A stretch of DNA of 64,000 bases from Nocardioides aromaticivorans (GTDB lineage Bacteria; Actinomycetota; Actinomycetes; Propionibacteriales; Nocardioidaceae), in contig NZ_JACBZM010000001.1 in assembly GCF_013408525.1 (NCBI RefSeq), positions 2,976,001 to 3,040,000 on the forward strand. Reading direction: 5' to 3'. This document shows, piece by piece, positions 16,298 to 25,438 of the stretch; position 1 is the stretch's first letter; each line of letters begins with the position of its first letter. The notes beneath the pieces were generated by a model. That model had not been told where the DNA came from. It searched no databases and saw nothing but the letters and a program-made list of their open reading frames with translations. The position numbers and the translations under genes are program-made.

Positions 16298-17923
16298 ATG
16301 GCGAGCTGCACTGACTCATTCATGGTCGCGATGGCCGACGGCGTCCGTCTGGCCACCGACGTGTATCTCCCTGAACCCATCCACCACTCGCGAGCGACAG
16401 TTCTGGTCCGCCTTCCCTACGACAAGACGGGTCGCTACACCTTCCTGCCTGACATCGCGGCCCGGATGACCGCCCACGGATTCGCCGTGGTCGTCCAGGA
16501 CGTACGCGGGAAGTTCCTGTCCGAGGGAGAGCGCGTTCCGTTCGTCAACGAGGTGGCGGACGGCGCCGCGACGCTGGACTGGATCGTCGCGCAATCCTGG
16601 AGCAACGGGGTCGTCGGAATGATGGGCGACTCGTACTACGGCTTCACGCAGTGGGCAGCCGTCGCGTCGGGCCACCCCGCACTCCGGGCCATCGTTCCTC
16701 GCGTGACCGGGTCGGAGTTCTTCCGCATCTTCGCCCCGGACCTGGTGCCTCGGCTTCCGCTGCACGAGTGGGTCATGCACACCTTCTCGGTGCCGGAGAT
16801 GCTCGAGAGCCCTTACGCCACCATGCGCGGTGGGCGAGCTGCATATGAGCTGCCGGCGGAGGCCGCTCGCGTCGGCGATCTTATTCGGGACCTCGCGAAC
16901 GGCCATGCGCGAAGGTCGCTGGTCACCCCAGCCCTCCCACTTGGCCGGCCGGCTGCGAACCTGAGCATCCCGGCGCTTCACATGGGCGGCTGGTGGGACA
17001 ACCTACAGCGCCACCAGCTCTCGGACTGGCATGCCGCAAGCAGATCACCCGCCGGCGGACACCAGTTCCTGCGCATGGGCGCATCCGACCACGAGGACTT
17101 CAGGCTCCACGAGGATGACGAGCCGCACGCCAACCATGAAGTCGACGACGACGCACTGGCGCACTACCTGGACCGCATGACTGCTGATCCGATCGCCTTC
17201 CTGGATCACTACCTCCACGGGCGTCAAGGACGGTGGCTCGCGCCGCGGGTCCGGTACGAGATCGCCAACCTGGGCTGGCAAGCCGCTGACCGGTGGGTCC
17301 CCGCGGACGTGGTTGAGCGCCAACTGGTGCTCGGTCGCCTCGAGGCGGCAACGGGAACTGCCGACGGTGGCAGCCTGTCCCCAACCGTAAGGGCCGAGCG
17401 TTCCAGCATCAGCTGGACGCACAACCCGGCCGAGCCGGTTCCGTTCCTCATCGCGTCCGAATGGGCCCAGTGCGAGCACCTGCCAGACGAGCAGGCCTTG
17501 CACGAGCGCGCTGACGTCGCCACCTTCACGACCGACGGGTTCGGGCTGGCGACCGACATCGTCGGACATGTCGAGGCCGAGCTGCACGTGAGCACCTCTG
17601 GTCCGAGCGGTCACATCGTCGCTCGGCTCCTCGATGTGTACCCGTCTGGTCGAGCCCGTGTCGTCCTCGAAGGCGCTGCCCTGGTCGAGGGTCCGCAAGT
17701 GGCCACACGATGTCGAATCGACCTGGGAGACACCGCCTACCGCATGCGGCCAGGGCATCGCCTGCGGCTCGCGATCAGCGCATCGTGCTTCCCGCTGTAC
17801 CCGGTTCACCCCGGCACGTCCGCCGAGGTCTGGGACGCGCAAGCAGCCATTGCCCCCGCGACGCACACGCTGCTGGGTATGCCCGGCGCCCCGTCCGTCC
17901 TCAAGATCACGACCCGCCGCTGA
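16298..17923 (+). CDS. CocE/NonD family hydrolase (first copy)
   Basis: A 541-aa alpha/beta hydrolase of the CocE/NonD (X-Pro dipeptidyl-peptidase S15-like) family, whose members cleave esters or amides such as cocaine, nonactin, glutaryl-cephalosporins and X-Pro peptides. Residues 1-120 hold the N-terminal strand MVAMADGVRLATDVYLP, the oxyanion region VVQDVRGKFLSEG and the nucleophile elbow MMGDSYYG (Ser112). The C-terminal third is the jelly-roll domain typical of the family (HVEAELHVSTSGPSGH, MRPGHRLRLAI). No signal peptide, so cytosolic. The ATG at 16298 has GGAAGG 10 nt upstream; a GTG at 16289 overlaps the dehydrogenase stop. A second family member lies at 27810. Confidence 0.9.
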   Translation: MASCTDSFMVAMADGVRLATDVYLPEPIHHSRATVLVRLPYDKTGRYTFLPDIAARMTAHGFAVVVQDVRGKFLSEGERVPFVNEVADGAATLDWIVAQSWSNGVVGMMGDSYYGFTQWAAVASGHPALRAIVPRVTGSEFFRIFAPDLVPRLPLHEWVMHTFSVPEMLESPYATMRGGRAAYELPAEAARVGDLIRDLANGHARRSLVTPALPLGRPAANLSIPALHMGGWWDNLQRHQLSDWHAASRSPAGGHQFLRMGASDHEDFRLHEDDEPHANHEVDDDALAHYLDRMTADPIAFLDHYLHGRQGRWLAPRVRYEIANLGWQAADRWVPADVVERQLVLGRLEAATGTADGGSLSPTVRAERSSISWTHNPAEPVPFLIASEWAQCEHLPDEQALHERADVATFTTDGFGLATDIVGHVEAELHVSTSGPSGHIVARLLDVYPSGRARVVLEGAALVEGPQVATRCRIDLGDTAYRMRPGHRLRLAISASCFPLYPVHPGTSAEVWDAQAAIAPATHTLLGMPGAPSVLKITTRR

Positions 17924-17943
17924 CTGACTACTGAAGGAGAACC

Positions 17944-19359
17944 ATGACCGACGAACTGATCTGGAAGAGCGCTGCCGACCTCGGCGATCTCTACCGCCGT
18001 CGCGAGGTATCGCCTGTTGAGGTGGTCGAGGCTGTCCTCGACCGCATGGACCACGTCCAGCCGATCCTGAACATCATGGTCACCGCGACCGCGGAGCAGG
18101 CCCGGGCAGACGCAAAGGAAGCCGAGAAGCGCTTCACGGCCGGGGACGATCTTCCCCCGCTCTTCGGTGTGCCCATGACGGTGAAGGACCTGGCCGAGAC
18201 GAAGGGAGTGCGAACCACCTACGGATGTGTCGCGTTCGCCGACCACGTCCCGGACTTCGACGCCGTAGGTTGGGAACGACTCAAGGCGCAGGGCGTGATC
18301 CTCCTCGGCAAGACCACCACTCCTGAGTTCGGGCTCCTCGGCGTCACCGAGAGCAAGCTGACCGGCTCGACCAGCACTCCGTGGAGACCGGGCTTCAACG
18401 CCGGCGGATCCTCGGGCGGTGCAGCGGCCGCTGTGGTGGCAGGAGTCGGCCCGATCGCCTGGGGGTCGGACGGCGGAGGCTCGATTCGGGTGCCGTCCTC
18501 GCTGTGTGGAGCTGTCGGCATCAAGCCCTCTCTCGGCCGCATCCCGACGATCGACTCCGAGGACGGCGACTCGACCGACGGTCCGATCGCACGGACCGTG
18601 CTCGACGCCGCCATGGTCCTGGAGGTCACCAACGGCCACGATCCGCGCGATCGCCACTCCGTTGCAAAGGACACGCGGAATTACATCGAAGCAGCAACGG
18701 CGCCCGGCGATCTCACGGGCGTGCGCATCGCAGCCTGCTACCACCTGGGCCAGGACATCCTCGACCCGGAGGTGCGACGCCTCTTCGGGGAAGCCGTCGA
18801 TGACATGCGTGCCGCCGGAGCCGTCGTCGAGGAGGTCGAGATCGAGCTGCCTGACACGATGACCTACTTCGACCACATCAACGGTCACGCCTATCAGCAG
18901 GCCGCCGAACAGATGAAGACCTGGAGCATCGAGATCTGGCCCATGATCCTCGAGCTTGCCGACCGAGCCGGTGCGGCCACGGCCCGGCAGATCCACGACG
19001 CCAACCACCGCGTCAAGACCGACATCTACAACGCGTTTCGTGCAGCGATGAACGGCGCTGACGTCATGGTCACGCCCACCACAGCGACCCCGGCCTTCCC
19101 TCATGGCGGACCCGGTGGCCCCGCGGGCACCGTCGACGGCCGCCACGTGCCTGCGCTCGGGAACCTGGCCCACATGACCACCGAGCCGCCAAGCCATGCC
19201 GGCCTGCCCGCGATCAGTGTCCCGGGCGGCTTCACGTCGGACGGCCTGCCTATCGGAGTGCAGTTCATCGGCAAGCTCTGGGCCGACTTCGATGTCATCT
19301 CTGCAGCGTCGAGGTATGAACGGGCCACGACCTGGCACACCCGTCACCCCATGCTCTGA
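17944..19359 (+). CDS. Amidase signature family amidase
   Basis: A 471-aa amidase-signature enzyme that hydrolyses a carboxamide to acid plus amine or ammonia. The Ser-cisSer-Lys triad is complete: Lys81 (TVKDLAE), Ser156 (GGSSGGAAAA) and Ser180 (SDGGGSIRVPSS), with the standard 24-residue spacing between the serines. GGAG lies a few nt before the ATG at 17944. It is the last gene of the aldehyde dehydrogenase operon. The family covers acetamidases, aryl acylamidases, GatA and 6-aminohexanoate-cyclic-dimer hydrolase (NylA); no GatB/C partner is present, so a catabolic role is most likely. Which amide it cleaves cannot be read from sequence. Confidence 0.92.
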   Translation: MTDELIWKSAADLGDLYRRREVSPVEVVEAVLDRMDHVQPILNIMVTATAEQARADAKEAEKRFTAGDDLPPLFGVPMTVKDLAETKGVRTTYGCVAFADHVPDFDAVGWERLKAQGVILLGKTTTPEFGLLGVTESKLTGSTSTPWRPGFNAGGSSGGAAAAVVAGVGPIAWGSDGGGSIRVPSSLCGAVGIKPSLGRIPTIDSEDGDSTDGPIARTVLDAAMVLEVTNGHDPRDRHSVAKDTRNYIEAATAPGDLTGVRIAACYHLGQDILDPEVRRLFGEAVDDMRAAGAVVEEVEIELPDTMTYFDHINGHAYQQAAEQMKTWSIEIWPMILELADRAGAATARQIHDANHRVKTDIYNAFRAAMNGADVMVTPTTATPAFPHGGPGGPAGTVDGRHVPALGNLAHMTTEPPSHAGLPAISVPGGFTSDGLPIGVQFIGKLWADFDVISAASRYERATTWHTRHPML

Positions 19360-19420
19360 CCCATCGGCTCGATGCGCGGGACACCGATCCAAAGATCGGG
19401 GAGCAAAACGCTGGCGCGTA

Positions 19421-19452
19421 GTAGAACACTTGTTGTACATTCATTGTTGTAA
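19421..19452. promoter_or_regulatory. Operator and extra half-site before importer operon
   Basis: GTAGAACA-CT-TGTTGTAC (19421-19438) repeats the island operator with one mismatch in the left arm. A further half-site, TGTTGTAA, lies at 19445-19452 in the same orientation. The site is 43 bp upstream of the substrate-binding-protein start and overlaps the likely promoter. Confidence 0.7.
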
Positions 19453-19480
19453 GTGACCTGGATCACCCGAAGGACATCTC

Positions 19481-21124
19481 ATGGCGCACCAAACCTCTGG
19501 CCCACGACGTCTCGGTCTGTTGGCGCTCTCGCTGGCAGCGACGGCGATGCTCGCTGCATGCGGGAACGGCTCGGACGACCGACCCGAGCCGGTGACGAAG
19601 GACGACCTGGTCGACGTCCTGCCGCGCGCGAAGGGTGGCGTCGACGTCGTCAAGTGGAATCTCCCCGCCGAACCCGACACGCTCGACCCGGCCAACACGG
19701 TGACCTACGCGTCCGGAACGGTCGTCCGTAGCCTCTGCGACACCCTGCTCACACGTGACCCCGACCTCGCGCTGAAGCCCAACCTGGCCAGCTACGAAGT
19801 CGTGTCGCCGACCGAGATCGTCTACACCATCCGGGACGACGTGAAGTTCTGGGACGGCACGCCCTTGACGGCCGAGGACGTCGCCTGGAGCCTCAACCGG
19901 ATGCGCTCCTCGGACTTCGTCCTCAGCTTCGCGTTCATCAACGTGAAGTCCATCGACGTCACGGGGCCGGACCAGGTGACCGTGTCCTTCAGCGAGCCCG
20001 ATGAACTGTTCCTCAACTCTGGTCCGGCTCTCGGCGTGATGGAGAAGAAGTACTCCGAGGAGCACGCCGACGCGATCGGGACACCTGACGGTGGCCTGAT
20101 GTGCAGCGGACCGTTCGAGCTCGAGTCGTGGAGCCCCGGCAGCAGCATCAAGCTGAGCCGCAACCCGGACTACTGGAACGCCGAGCGAAAGCCGTTCGCC
20201 GAGACGGTGGCGTTCTCCTTCGTGGGTGACGCCACTGCTCTCACGCAAGCCCTGAACGCCGGCGAGATCGACGGCGCTTACGAGATTCCGGCCTCGGCCG
20301 TGCCGGCGCTGTCGAAGTCCAGCGTCGGGCGCATCACCTTCGGCCGGTCCATGCAGGGGCTCAACCTCAACGTCGCGCGCCCGGACGGTCCCATGTCCGA
20401 TAATGACGTGCGCCAGGCCCTGCAGCGCGGCATCGACCGGGGGGCGTTGGCCGACGTGATCTACAACGGGGCAGCAGAGCCGACCTATACCTACGTCACC
20501 CCCACGACCTGGCCCGAGGGGCAGAAGGACGCCTACCAGAAGGCCTACGACGCCTTCGTCGCCGAGCGCAAGTATGACGTGGAGGCCGCCAAGAAGCTCG
20601 TCGCGAAGTCGGGTTACGACGGCGAGACGATCGTGCTGGCGCTCACAGCCGGAGACGACACCGAGTCGCGATCCGCGCAGCTCATCCAAGAGCAGGCGGC
20701 AGCGATCGGGCTGACTGTCAAGCTCAAGCCGCTGCAGCCCCTGGTATACGACCAGGCTGGCTACGACGCAGCCAAGCGCAAGGAGCTCGGCCTCGATCTG
20801 ATGCTGTCCTCGAACTTCAACGGCGCTCCGGACCCGCTGGAGCCGATGGGATTCACGTCCCTGCCTGGGCAGCCGTACAACTACACCGACTTCGACGATG
20901 CCGAGGCGACGGCTCTGCTGACCGAGGCGCGACAGACCTTCGATGACGACCAGCGCGCTGAGATGGTGATCAAGGCGCAGCAGATCATCGAGGAGGACTC
21001 GGCAGTCATCCCGTTGTTGTCGACCTACACGACAACGTTCCTCAACGACCGGCTCACTGGCGCGATCACCTCGTTCGCCTACTGGTCGATGCCGGCCATG
21101 GCCTTCATCGGCGCTGCTAAGTAG
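19481..21124 (+). CDS. Peptide/nickel-type ABC transporter substrate-binding lipoprotein
   Basis: A 547-aa SBP_bac_5 family protein. The N-terminus is a lipoprotein signal with lipobox LAAC (Cys27), so it is anchored outside the membrane. KWNLPAEPDTLDPANTVTY is the typical start of the mature domain, and VKFWDGTPLTAEDVAWSLNR is the family signature. Such proteins capture di- and oligopeptides, but also opines, glutathione, oligosaccharides and other amides. It heads the five-gene importer operon and is preceded by a TGTTGTAC-type operator, so it is probably induced by the pathway substrate or a derivative. Confidence 0.93.
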   Translation: MAHQTSGPRRLGLLALSLAATAMLAACGNGSDDRPEPVTKDDLVDVLPRAKGGVDVVKWNLPAEPDTLDPANTVTYASGTVVRSLCDTLLTRDPDLALKPNLASYEVVSPTEIVYTIRDDVKFWDGTPLTAEDVAWSLNRMRSSDFVLSFAFINVKSIDVTGPDQVTVSFSEPDELFLNSGPALGVMEKKYSEEHADAIGTPDGGLMCSGPFELESWSPGSSIKLSRNPDYWNAERKPFAETVAFSFVGDATALTQALNAGEIDGAYEIPASAVPALSKSSVGRITFGRSMQGLNLNVARPDGPMSDNDVRQALQRGIDRGALADVIYNGAAEPTYTYVTPTTWPEGQKDAYQKAYDAFVAERKYDVEAAKKLVAKSGYDGETIVLALTAGDDTESRSAQLIQEQAAAIGLTVKLKPLQPLVYDQAGYDAAKRKELGLDLMLSSNFNGAPDPLEPMGFTSLPGQPYNYTDFDDAEATALLTEARQTFDDDQRAEMVIKAQQIIEEDSAVIPLLSTYTTTFLNDRLTGAITSFAYWSMPAMAFIGAAK

Positions 21125-21132
21125 AGCCAGAG

Positions 21133-22131
21133 ATGAGTCTTCTGTCGACGGTCTCGGCCGGGGTGAGTGCCGGCGCAGCTCGGGGGCGGGGCGAGTTGGG
21201 CCGCCGAGCGGTGACCACCGTGCTGGGCGCGTGTGGAACCATCGTGGCGTCGTCGTTCGTGATCTTCGTCGCGCTGAGCAACGCCCCAGGTGACCCGGTC
21301 GCCGGTCTTCTCGGGGCCAAATCCACGGATGCGGCGCGCGCGGCGAAGAGGGCGGAGCTCGGCCTCGACGACCCGTTGCTGGTCCGCTACTGGCACTGGC
21401 TCACCGACGCACTCCACGGTGACTTCGGTACCTCGGTCGTCTTCAGGCAAGACGTGGCCGGCCTCATCGGACCGCGGCTCGAGACGACTCTGCTGCTGGT
21501 GGCGCTTGCATCTGTTCTGATGCTCGCCGCTGGTATCTCGCTCGGCGTGGCTGGCGGGGTGTCGCGCCGGTGGCGGTCGCTGGTCAGTGCGGCTGTCGGC
21601 CTCGGGATCTCCGTGCCGGCGTTCGTAGCAGCCGGTTTCCTCACCAGCGTGTTCGCCGTCAGTCTGGGCTGGTTCCCCACCTTCGGGGCAGGAGTCGGCC
21701 TTCTGGACCGGATCCACCACCTCGCGCTTCCTGCGGTGGCGTTGTCGATCGGGTACGGCGCCTACATCGCTCAGCTCACCTCGGCCGCGGTCCATGAAGA
21801 GAGTGGCAAGGAACACGTGGAGACCAGCAGGGGGCGTGGGATCTCTGAGAGACGCATCCTGCGCGCGCACATCCTGACCAACGCTGCTCTTCCGGTGATG
21901 ACGGCATCCGGGCTGGCCATCGCGGGGCTGGTGACGGGGGCAGTCGTCGTCGAGGAGGCCTTCGCAATCGACGGAATCGGCTCCCTCCTGGTCAAGAGCA
22001 TCTCCAGCAAGGACTACTCCGTCGTTCTCGCCGTGAGCCTGGTCATCGTGACGGTGTTCGTCGTTATGACGACCATCATCGACATCGCGCAGGCGTTCCT
22101 CGACCCGCGACAGAGAGGAGCTGTGCGATGA
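21133..22131 (+). CDS. ABC transporter permease (DppB type)
   Basis: A 332-aa inner-membrane permease of the DppB/OppB family. An N-terminal helix (about residues 23-45, with VIFVALSNAPGDPV after it) is followed by the family block for the periplasmic loop (LDDPLLVRYWHWL) and five further helices. The EAA loop, ETSRGRGISERRILRAHILT, is the contact with the ATPase. It follows the substrate-binding gene by 8 bp and its stop overlaps the next start (ATGA). Confidence 0.92.
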   Translation: MSLLSTVSAGVSAGAARGRGELGRRAVTTVLGACGTIVASSFVIFVALSNAPGDPVAGLLGAKSTDAARAAKRAELGLDDPLLVRYWHWLTDALHGDFGTSVVFRQDVAGLIGPRLETTLLLVALASVLMLAAGISLGVAGGVSRRWRSLVSAAVGLGISVPAFVAAGFLTSVFAVSLGWFPTFGAGVGLLDRIHHLALPAVALSIGYGAYIAQLTSAAVHEESGKEHVETSRGRGISERRILRAHILTNAALPVMTASGLAIAGLVTGAVVVEEAFAIDGIGSLLVKSISSKDYSVVLAVSLVIVTVFVVMTTIIDIAQAFLDPRQRGAVR

Positions 22132-22979
22132 GCGCCATCACTGCGTCGTTGGGAGACCTCGCAGGTCGACGACTCCCTCGTGACCCCGTCCTCCTGATCT
22201 CCGGGGTGGTCTGCGCGGTGCTGGTGGCCCTGGCGGTCATCGGCCCCTTGCTGGCGCCGTACCCGGTCGGCAAGTCAGACATCCTGGCCTCCGGGCAGGG
22301 GCCGAGCGCTGACCATTGGCTCGGCACAGACTCTCTCGGGCGGGACCTGCTGTCGAGGGCGCTCTCTGGTGCTCGGCTGAGCCTGACCGGCCCGGCGATC
22401 ATCGTGTTGGGCAGTGCAGCGGCCAGCACTGCCCTCGGCATCCTGGCCGCCTGGCGCGGCGGTTGGATCGACCGGATGCTCAATCGAGCACTCAACGTGA
22501 TGTTCGCGGTTCCGGGGATCCTGGTTGCGGTCTTGGCGTCGGCATCCTTCGGAGCGGGCTTCTGGGCTCCGGTCGTCGCGCTGAGCATCGTCTACACGCC
22601 GTACGGCGCCCGGGTCGTACGAAGTGCTGCCGTCAAGGAGCGGAACATGCCCTACATCGAAGGCCTGCGTCTCGGGGGAGTCAGTTCTTGGCGGATCTGC
22701 ACGCGCCACCTCCTCCCCAATGTCGCTCCCATCGTGCTGGCCCAGGCCACCGTCGCTTTCGGTACCGCCCTCGCCGACTTCGCCGCAGTCTCGTTCCTCG
22801 GCCTCGGCGTTCAGGCGCCTGCCGCGGAGTGGGGCCTCATGGTCGCCGACGGCAGGTCGGAGATCCTGGAAGGAGCGATCCAGCAGAGTCTGGTGGCCGG
22901 CCTCCTCATCGTCGTGACCGTGGTCGCCTTCAACGTGCTCGGTGAGCGCGTTGCTGCCCGGCTGGGGGTGGACCTGTGA
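22128..22979 (+). CDS. ABC transporter permease (DppC type)
   Basis: A 283-aa DppC/OppC-family permease. The N-terminal helix VLLISGVVCAVLVALAVIGP is followed by the family signature HWLGTDSLGRDLLSRALSGA and five more helices. The EAA loop is YIEGLRLGGVSSWRICTRHL. It pairs with the upstream permease to form the channel. ATGA overlap with the gene before and GTGA overlap with the gene after show tight coupling. Confidence 0.92.
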   Translation: MSAITASLGDLAGRRLPRDPVLLISGVVCAVLVALAVIGPLLAPYPVGKSDILASGQGPSADHWLGTDSLGRDLLSRALSGARLSLTGPAIIVLGSAAASTALGILAAWRGGWIDRMLNRALNVMFAVPGILVAVLASASFGAGFWAPVVALSIVYTPYGARVVRSAAVKERNMPYIEGLRLGGVSSWRICTRHLLPNVAPIVLAQATVAFGTALADFAAVSFLGLGVQAPAAEWGLMVADGRSEILEGAIQQSLVAGLLIVVTVVAFNVLGERVAARLGVDL

Positions 22980-23971
22980 ACGACGGCACACTCCTCGACA
23001 TCCAGGGGCTCGGCATCGAGCTCACCCGCACGCGGCCGGCTCGCCCTCTCGTGCGCGATGTCAGTCTCGCGATCAGGTCCGGCGAATCCGTCGGCCTGGT
23101 GGGCGAGTCGGGGTCTGGCAAGTCGATGACGGTCAAGGCAGCGATGCGTCTGTTGCCGGCCGACGCGAAGGTTGACGGCGACATCATGTTCGAGGGCCGT
23201 TCCGTGCTCCGTCTCGACAGGTCCGGTCTCGCAAGCTATCGGCGGGCGGACGTGGCGATGATCCATCAAGACCCCCGAGCGCACACGAACCCGATCCGAA
23301 CGGTCGGCGACTTCGTCACCGAGGCCGTCGTCACAACCGGGCGTGCAACCAAGCGCGAGGCGGCCGAACGCGCCCGTGAGCTGCTCGAACAGATGGGTGT
23401 GCACGACGCAGACCGTCGTCTGCAGCAGTATCCTCACCAGCTCTCGGGTGGGCTGCTCCAGCGGGTCATGATCGCGGCAGCGCTGATGACCGAGCCGAGG
23501 CTGATCTTTGCCGACGAGCCGACGACGGCGCTTGATGTGACCGTTCAGTCGGAGGTCGTCGCGATTCTCGCGGAGCAGGTCCGTCAGCGGGGTCTCGGCA
23601 TGCTCTTCATCACCCACGACCTCGATCTCGCCGCTGCAATTACCGACACGCTCGCGGTCATGTATGCCGGCACGCTGGTCGAGAAGGGGCCATCCGCGGA
23701 TCTGTACGCAGCGCCGCGACACCCTTACACGGCCGCTCTCCTGGCATCGCGGCCCAGTGCTACCGAGGTTCGGCGTCTGGTCACGATCCCCGGCAGGCCA
23801 GTGGCGGCCTTCGAGGTCGAGCAGGGGTGCGCCTTCGCGGCGCGCTGTCCGTTCGCGGTCGACCGTTGCCGGGGCGAGAGGCCGGCACTGCGCGACATCG
23901 GCGGCCGCAGCGTCGCTTGCCACCGTGCAGAGGAAGTGGCCTCAGAGCTCAAGATGGCGGCGTCCGCGTGA
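22976..23971 (+). CDS. ABC transporter ATPase (DppD type)
   Basis: A 331-aa ATPase. Walker A GESGSGKSM, Q-loop MIHQDPRAHTNPI, a slightly unusual signature LSGGLLQRV, Walker B LIFADEPTTALD and the switch His in FITHDLD are all present, followed by the oligopeptide-transporter C-terminal domain with its Cys-rich segment (GCAFAARCPFAVDRC), which in relatives can bind an iron-sulfur cluster. GTG start in GTGA overlap with the permease. Confidence 0.92.
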   Translation: MNDGTLLDIQGLGIELTRTRPARPLVRDVSLAIRSGESVGLVGESGSGKSMTVKAAMRLLPADAKVDGDIMFEGRSVLRLDRSGLASYRRADVAMIHQDPRAHTNPIRTVGDFVTEAVVTTGRATKREAAERARELLEQMGVHDADRRLQQYPHQLSGGLLQRVMIAAALMTEPRLIFADEPTTALDVTVQSEVVAILAEQVRQRGLGMLFITHDLDLAAAITDTLAVMYAGTLVEKGPSADLYAAPRHPYTAALLASRPSATEVRRLVTIPGRPVAAFEVEQGCAFAARCPFAVDRCRGERPALRDIGGRSVACHRAEEVASELKMAASA

Positions 23972-24864
23972 ACGCCGGGGGAGCAGTGGCCAGGCGAGGG
24001 AAGGCGAGGGACGTGGTGCAAGAGCCGCAGCGCTCAGGTGGGGACACCATTCTCGAGGTCGATGGCCTGACCAAGGTCTTCGCGTGGCGAGGTCATTCCC
24101 ACGTTGCGGTCGACGGCGTGAGCTTCGCGCTGCACGCGGGCGGCTCGCTCGCGGTCGTCGGTGAGTCCGGGTCCGGCAAGACGACGATCGCGCGCATCAT
24201 CGCCGGCCTCGAGACGGCCACGTCCGGCACCGTGGTGGTCGATGGCAGGACGATCACGGCAAAGGCGGGCGACGTATCCGCTCGCCGTGGTCTCCGGGGA
24301 AACCGTGGTGGCCGATCGGAGCGCGACCGGGTCGTGCAGATGGTGTTCCAGGACCCCTTCGGTTCGCTGGATCCGCGGCAGCGCATCGGTGCGGGGCTGA
24401 GTGAGCTGCTGACGATCCACTTCGACCTGAGCCGCACGGCACGCAGCGCCCGTGTCTCGGACCTGTTGCAGCAGGTGGGTCTCGACGACCGGCACGCGCA
24501 GATGGTTCCTCGGACACTGTCGGGCGGACAGCGTCAGCGCGTGGCGATCGCGCGGGCGCTCGCAGTCGAACCCAAGGTTCTCATCCTTGACGAAGCCGTC
24601 TCAGCGCTCGATGTCAGCGTTCAGGCTCAGGTGCTCAACCTGTTGGCCGACATCCGCGCCGAGACCGGCATCTCCTACCTCTTCGTGTCTCACGACCTTG
24701 GTGTGGTCCGGCAGATCACCGACACGTGCATCGTCCTCAACCGCGGGGCCGTGGTGGAGGCGGGATCGACGAGTCAGGTTCTCGACGACCCCCGCGACCC
24801 CTACACGCAGGCATTGCTCGAGGCCGTCCCGAAACCGGGCTGGCGGCCGCGCCGCCGTACCTGA
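23968..24864 (+). CDS. ABC transporter ATPase (DppF type)
   Basis: A 298-aa ATPase and second half of the importer's motor. Walker A GESGSGKTT, Q-loop MVFQDPFGSLDPRQR, signature LSGGQRQRVAIARAL, Walker B VLILDEAVSALD and switch His FVSHDLG are intact. It starts at GTG 23968 in GTGA overlap with the preceding ATPase; the open frame further upstream only overlaps that gene. The insert GDVSARRGLRGNRGG between Walker A and the Q-loop is longer than usual. The protein ends soon after the transporter motif, without the full C-terminal oligopeptide domain. Confidence 0.9.
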   Translation: MNAGGAVARRGKARDVVQEPQRSGGDTILEVDGLTKVFAWRGHSHVAVDGVSFALHAGGSLAVVGESGSGKTTIARIIAGLETATSGTVVVDGRTITAKAGDVSARRGLRGNRGGRSERDRVVQMVFQDPFGSLDPRQRIGAGLSELLTIHFDLSRTARSARVSDLLQQVGLDDRHAQMVPRTLSGGQRQRVAIARALAVEPKVLILDEAVSALDVSVQAQVLNLLADIRAETGISYLFVSHDLGVVRQITDTCIVLNRGAVVEAGSTSQVLDDPRDPYTQALLEAVPKPGWRPRRRT

Positions 24865-24937
24865 TTGCTGGCCCCTGCCACGTGCATCGCACTGTCCTCG
24901 TAGTGGAACAACCGTTTCAAGAAAGAGAGCTCGCTGA

Positions 24938-25438
24938 ATGACCATCGACAGCACGGACACGTCCGAGGTCGTCACCCTGACCGTCGACAGTCCGGACGAG
25001 GTGCCGACCCTGGCCGGAAAGACCTTCGTGACGCCCTGGTTCACCATGGACGAGGACCGGCACAAAGCATTCGAGCACGGCACGTACCTCGACAGCTACC
25101 CACACGGATACGGTGGAGAGTCGGGGTACGGCGACGATCTCATCGAGGGCTTCCATCTGCTGGGGATGCTCGACTACCTGTGCAACCACGCTCTGTGGTC
25201 CGAGGGACCGTGGCTCGCCTGGAACTACGGGCTGGACCACGTGCGGTTCGTCAGTGTCGTGCGGAGTGCCGACTCGCTGCGGATTCGCGGAACGGTACGT
25301 GAGGTCATCGACCGCGGAGATCAGGGTCACCTCGTCGTGGTCGATGCCGTCGGCGAGGTGAAGGGGCGGGAGAAGCCCGGATTCGTCGCCACGTTGCGCG
25401 CTCTGTGGACCACGGTCGACGAGGAGGCCGGTCGATGA
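24938..25438 (+). CDS. MaoC-like hot-dog domain protein
   Basis: A 166-aa protein with a single hot-dog fold: DLIEGFHLLGMLDYLCNHAL is the long central helix and YGLDHVRFVSVVRSADSLRI the strand pattern of MaoC/NodN-like proteins, which hydrate or dehydrate acyl-CoA thioesters. The usual catalytic Asp-x5-His pair of true (R)-hydratases is not clear: Tyr/Gly residues precede the helix (YPHGYGGESGYGDD), so activity may differ. It lies 73 bp after the ABC operon and overlaps the acyl-CoA ligase start, so it probably acts on the CoA thioester that the ligase makes. Confidence 0.75.
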   Translation: MTIDSTDTSEVVTLTVDSPDEVPTLAGKTFVTPWFTMDEDRHKAFEHGTYLDSYPHGYGGESGYGDDLIEGFHLLGMLDYLCNHALWSEGPWLAWNYGLDHVRFVSVVRSADSLRIRGTVREVIDRGDQGHLVVVDAVGEVKGREKPGFVATLRALWTTVDEEAGR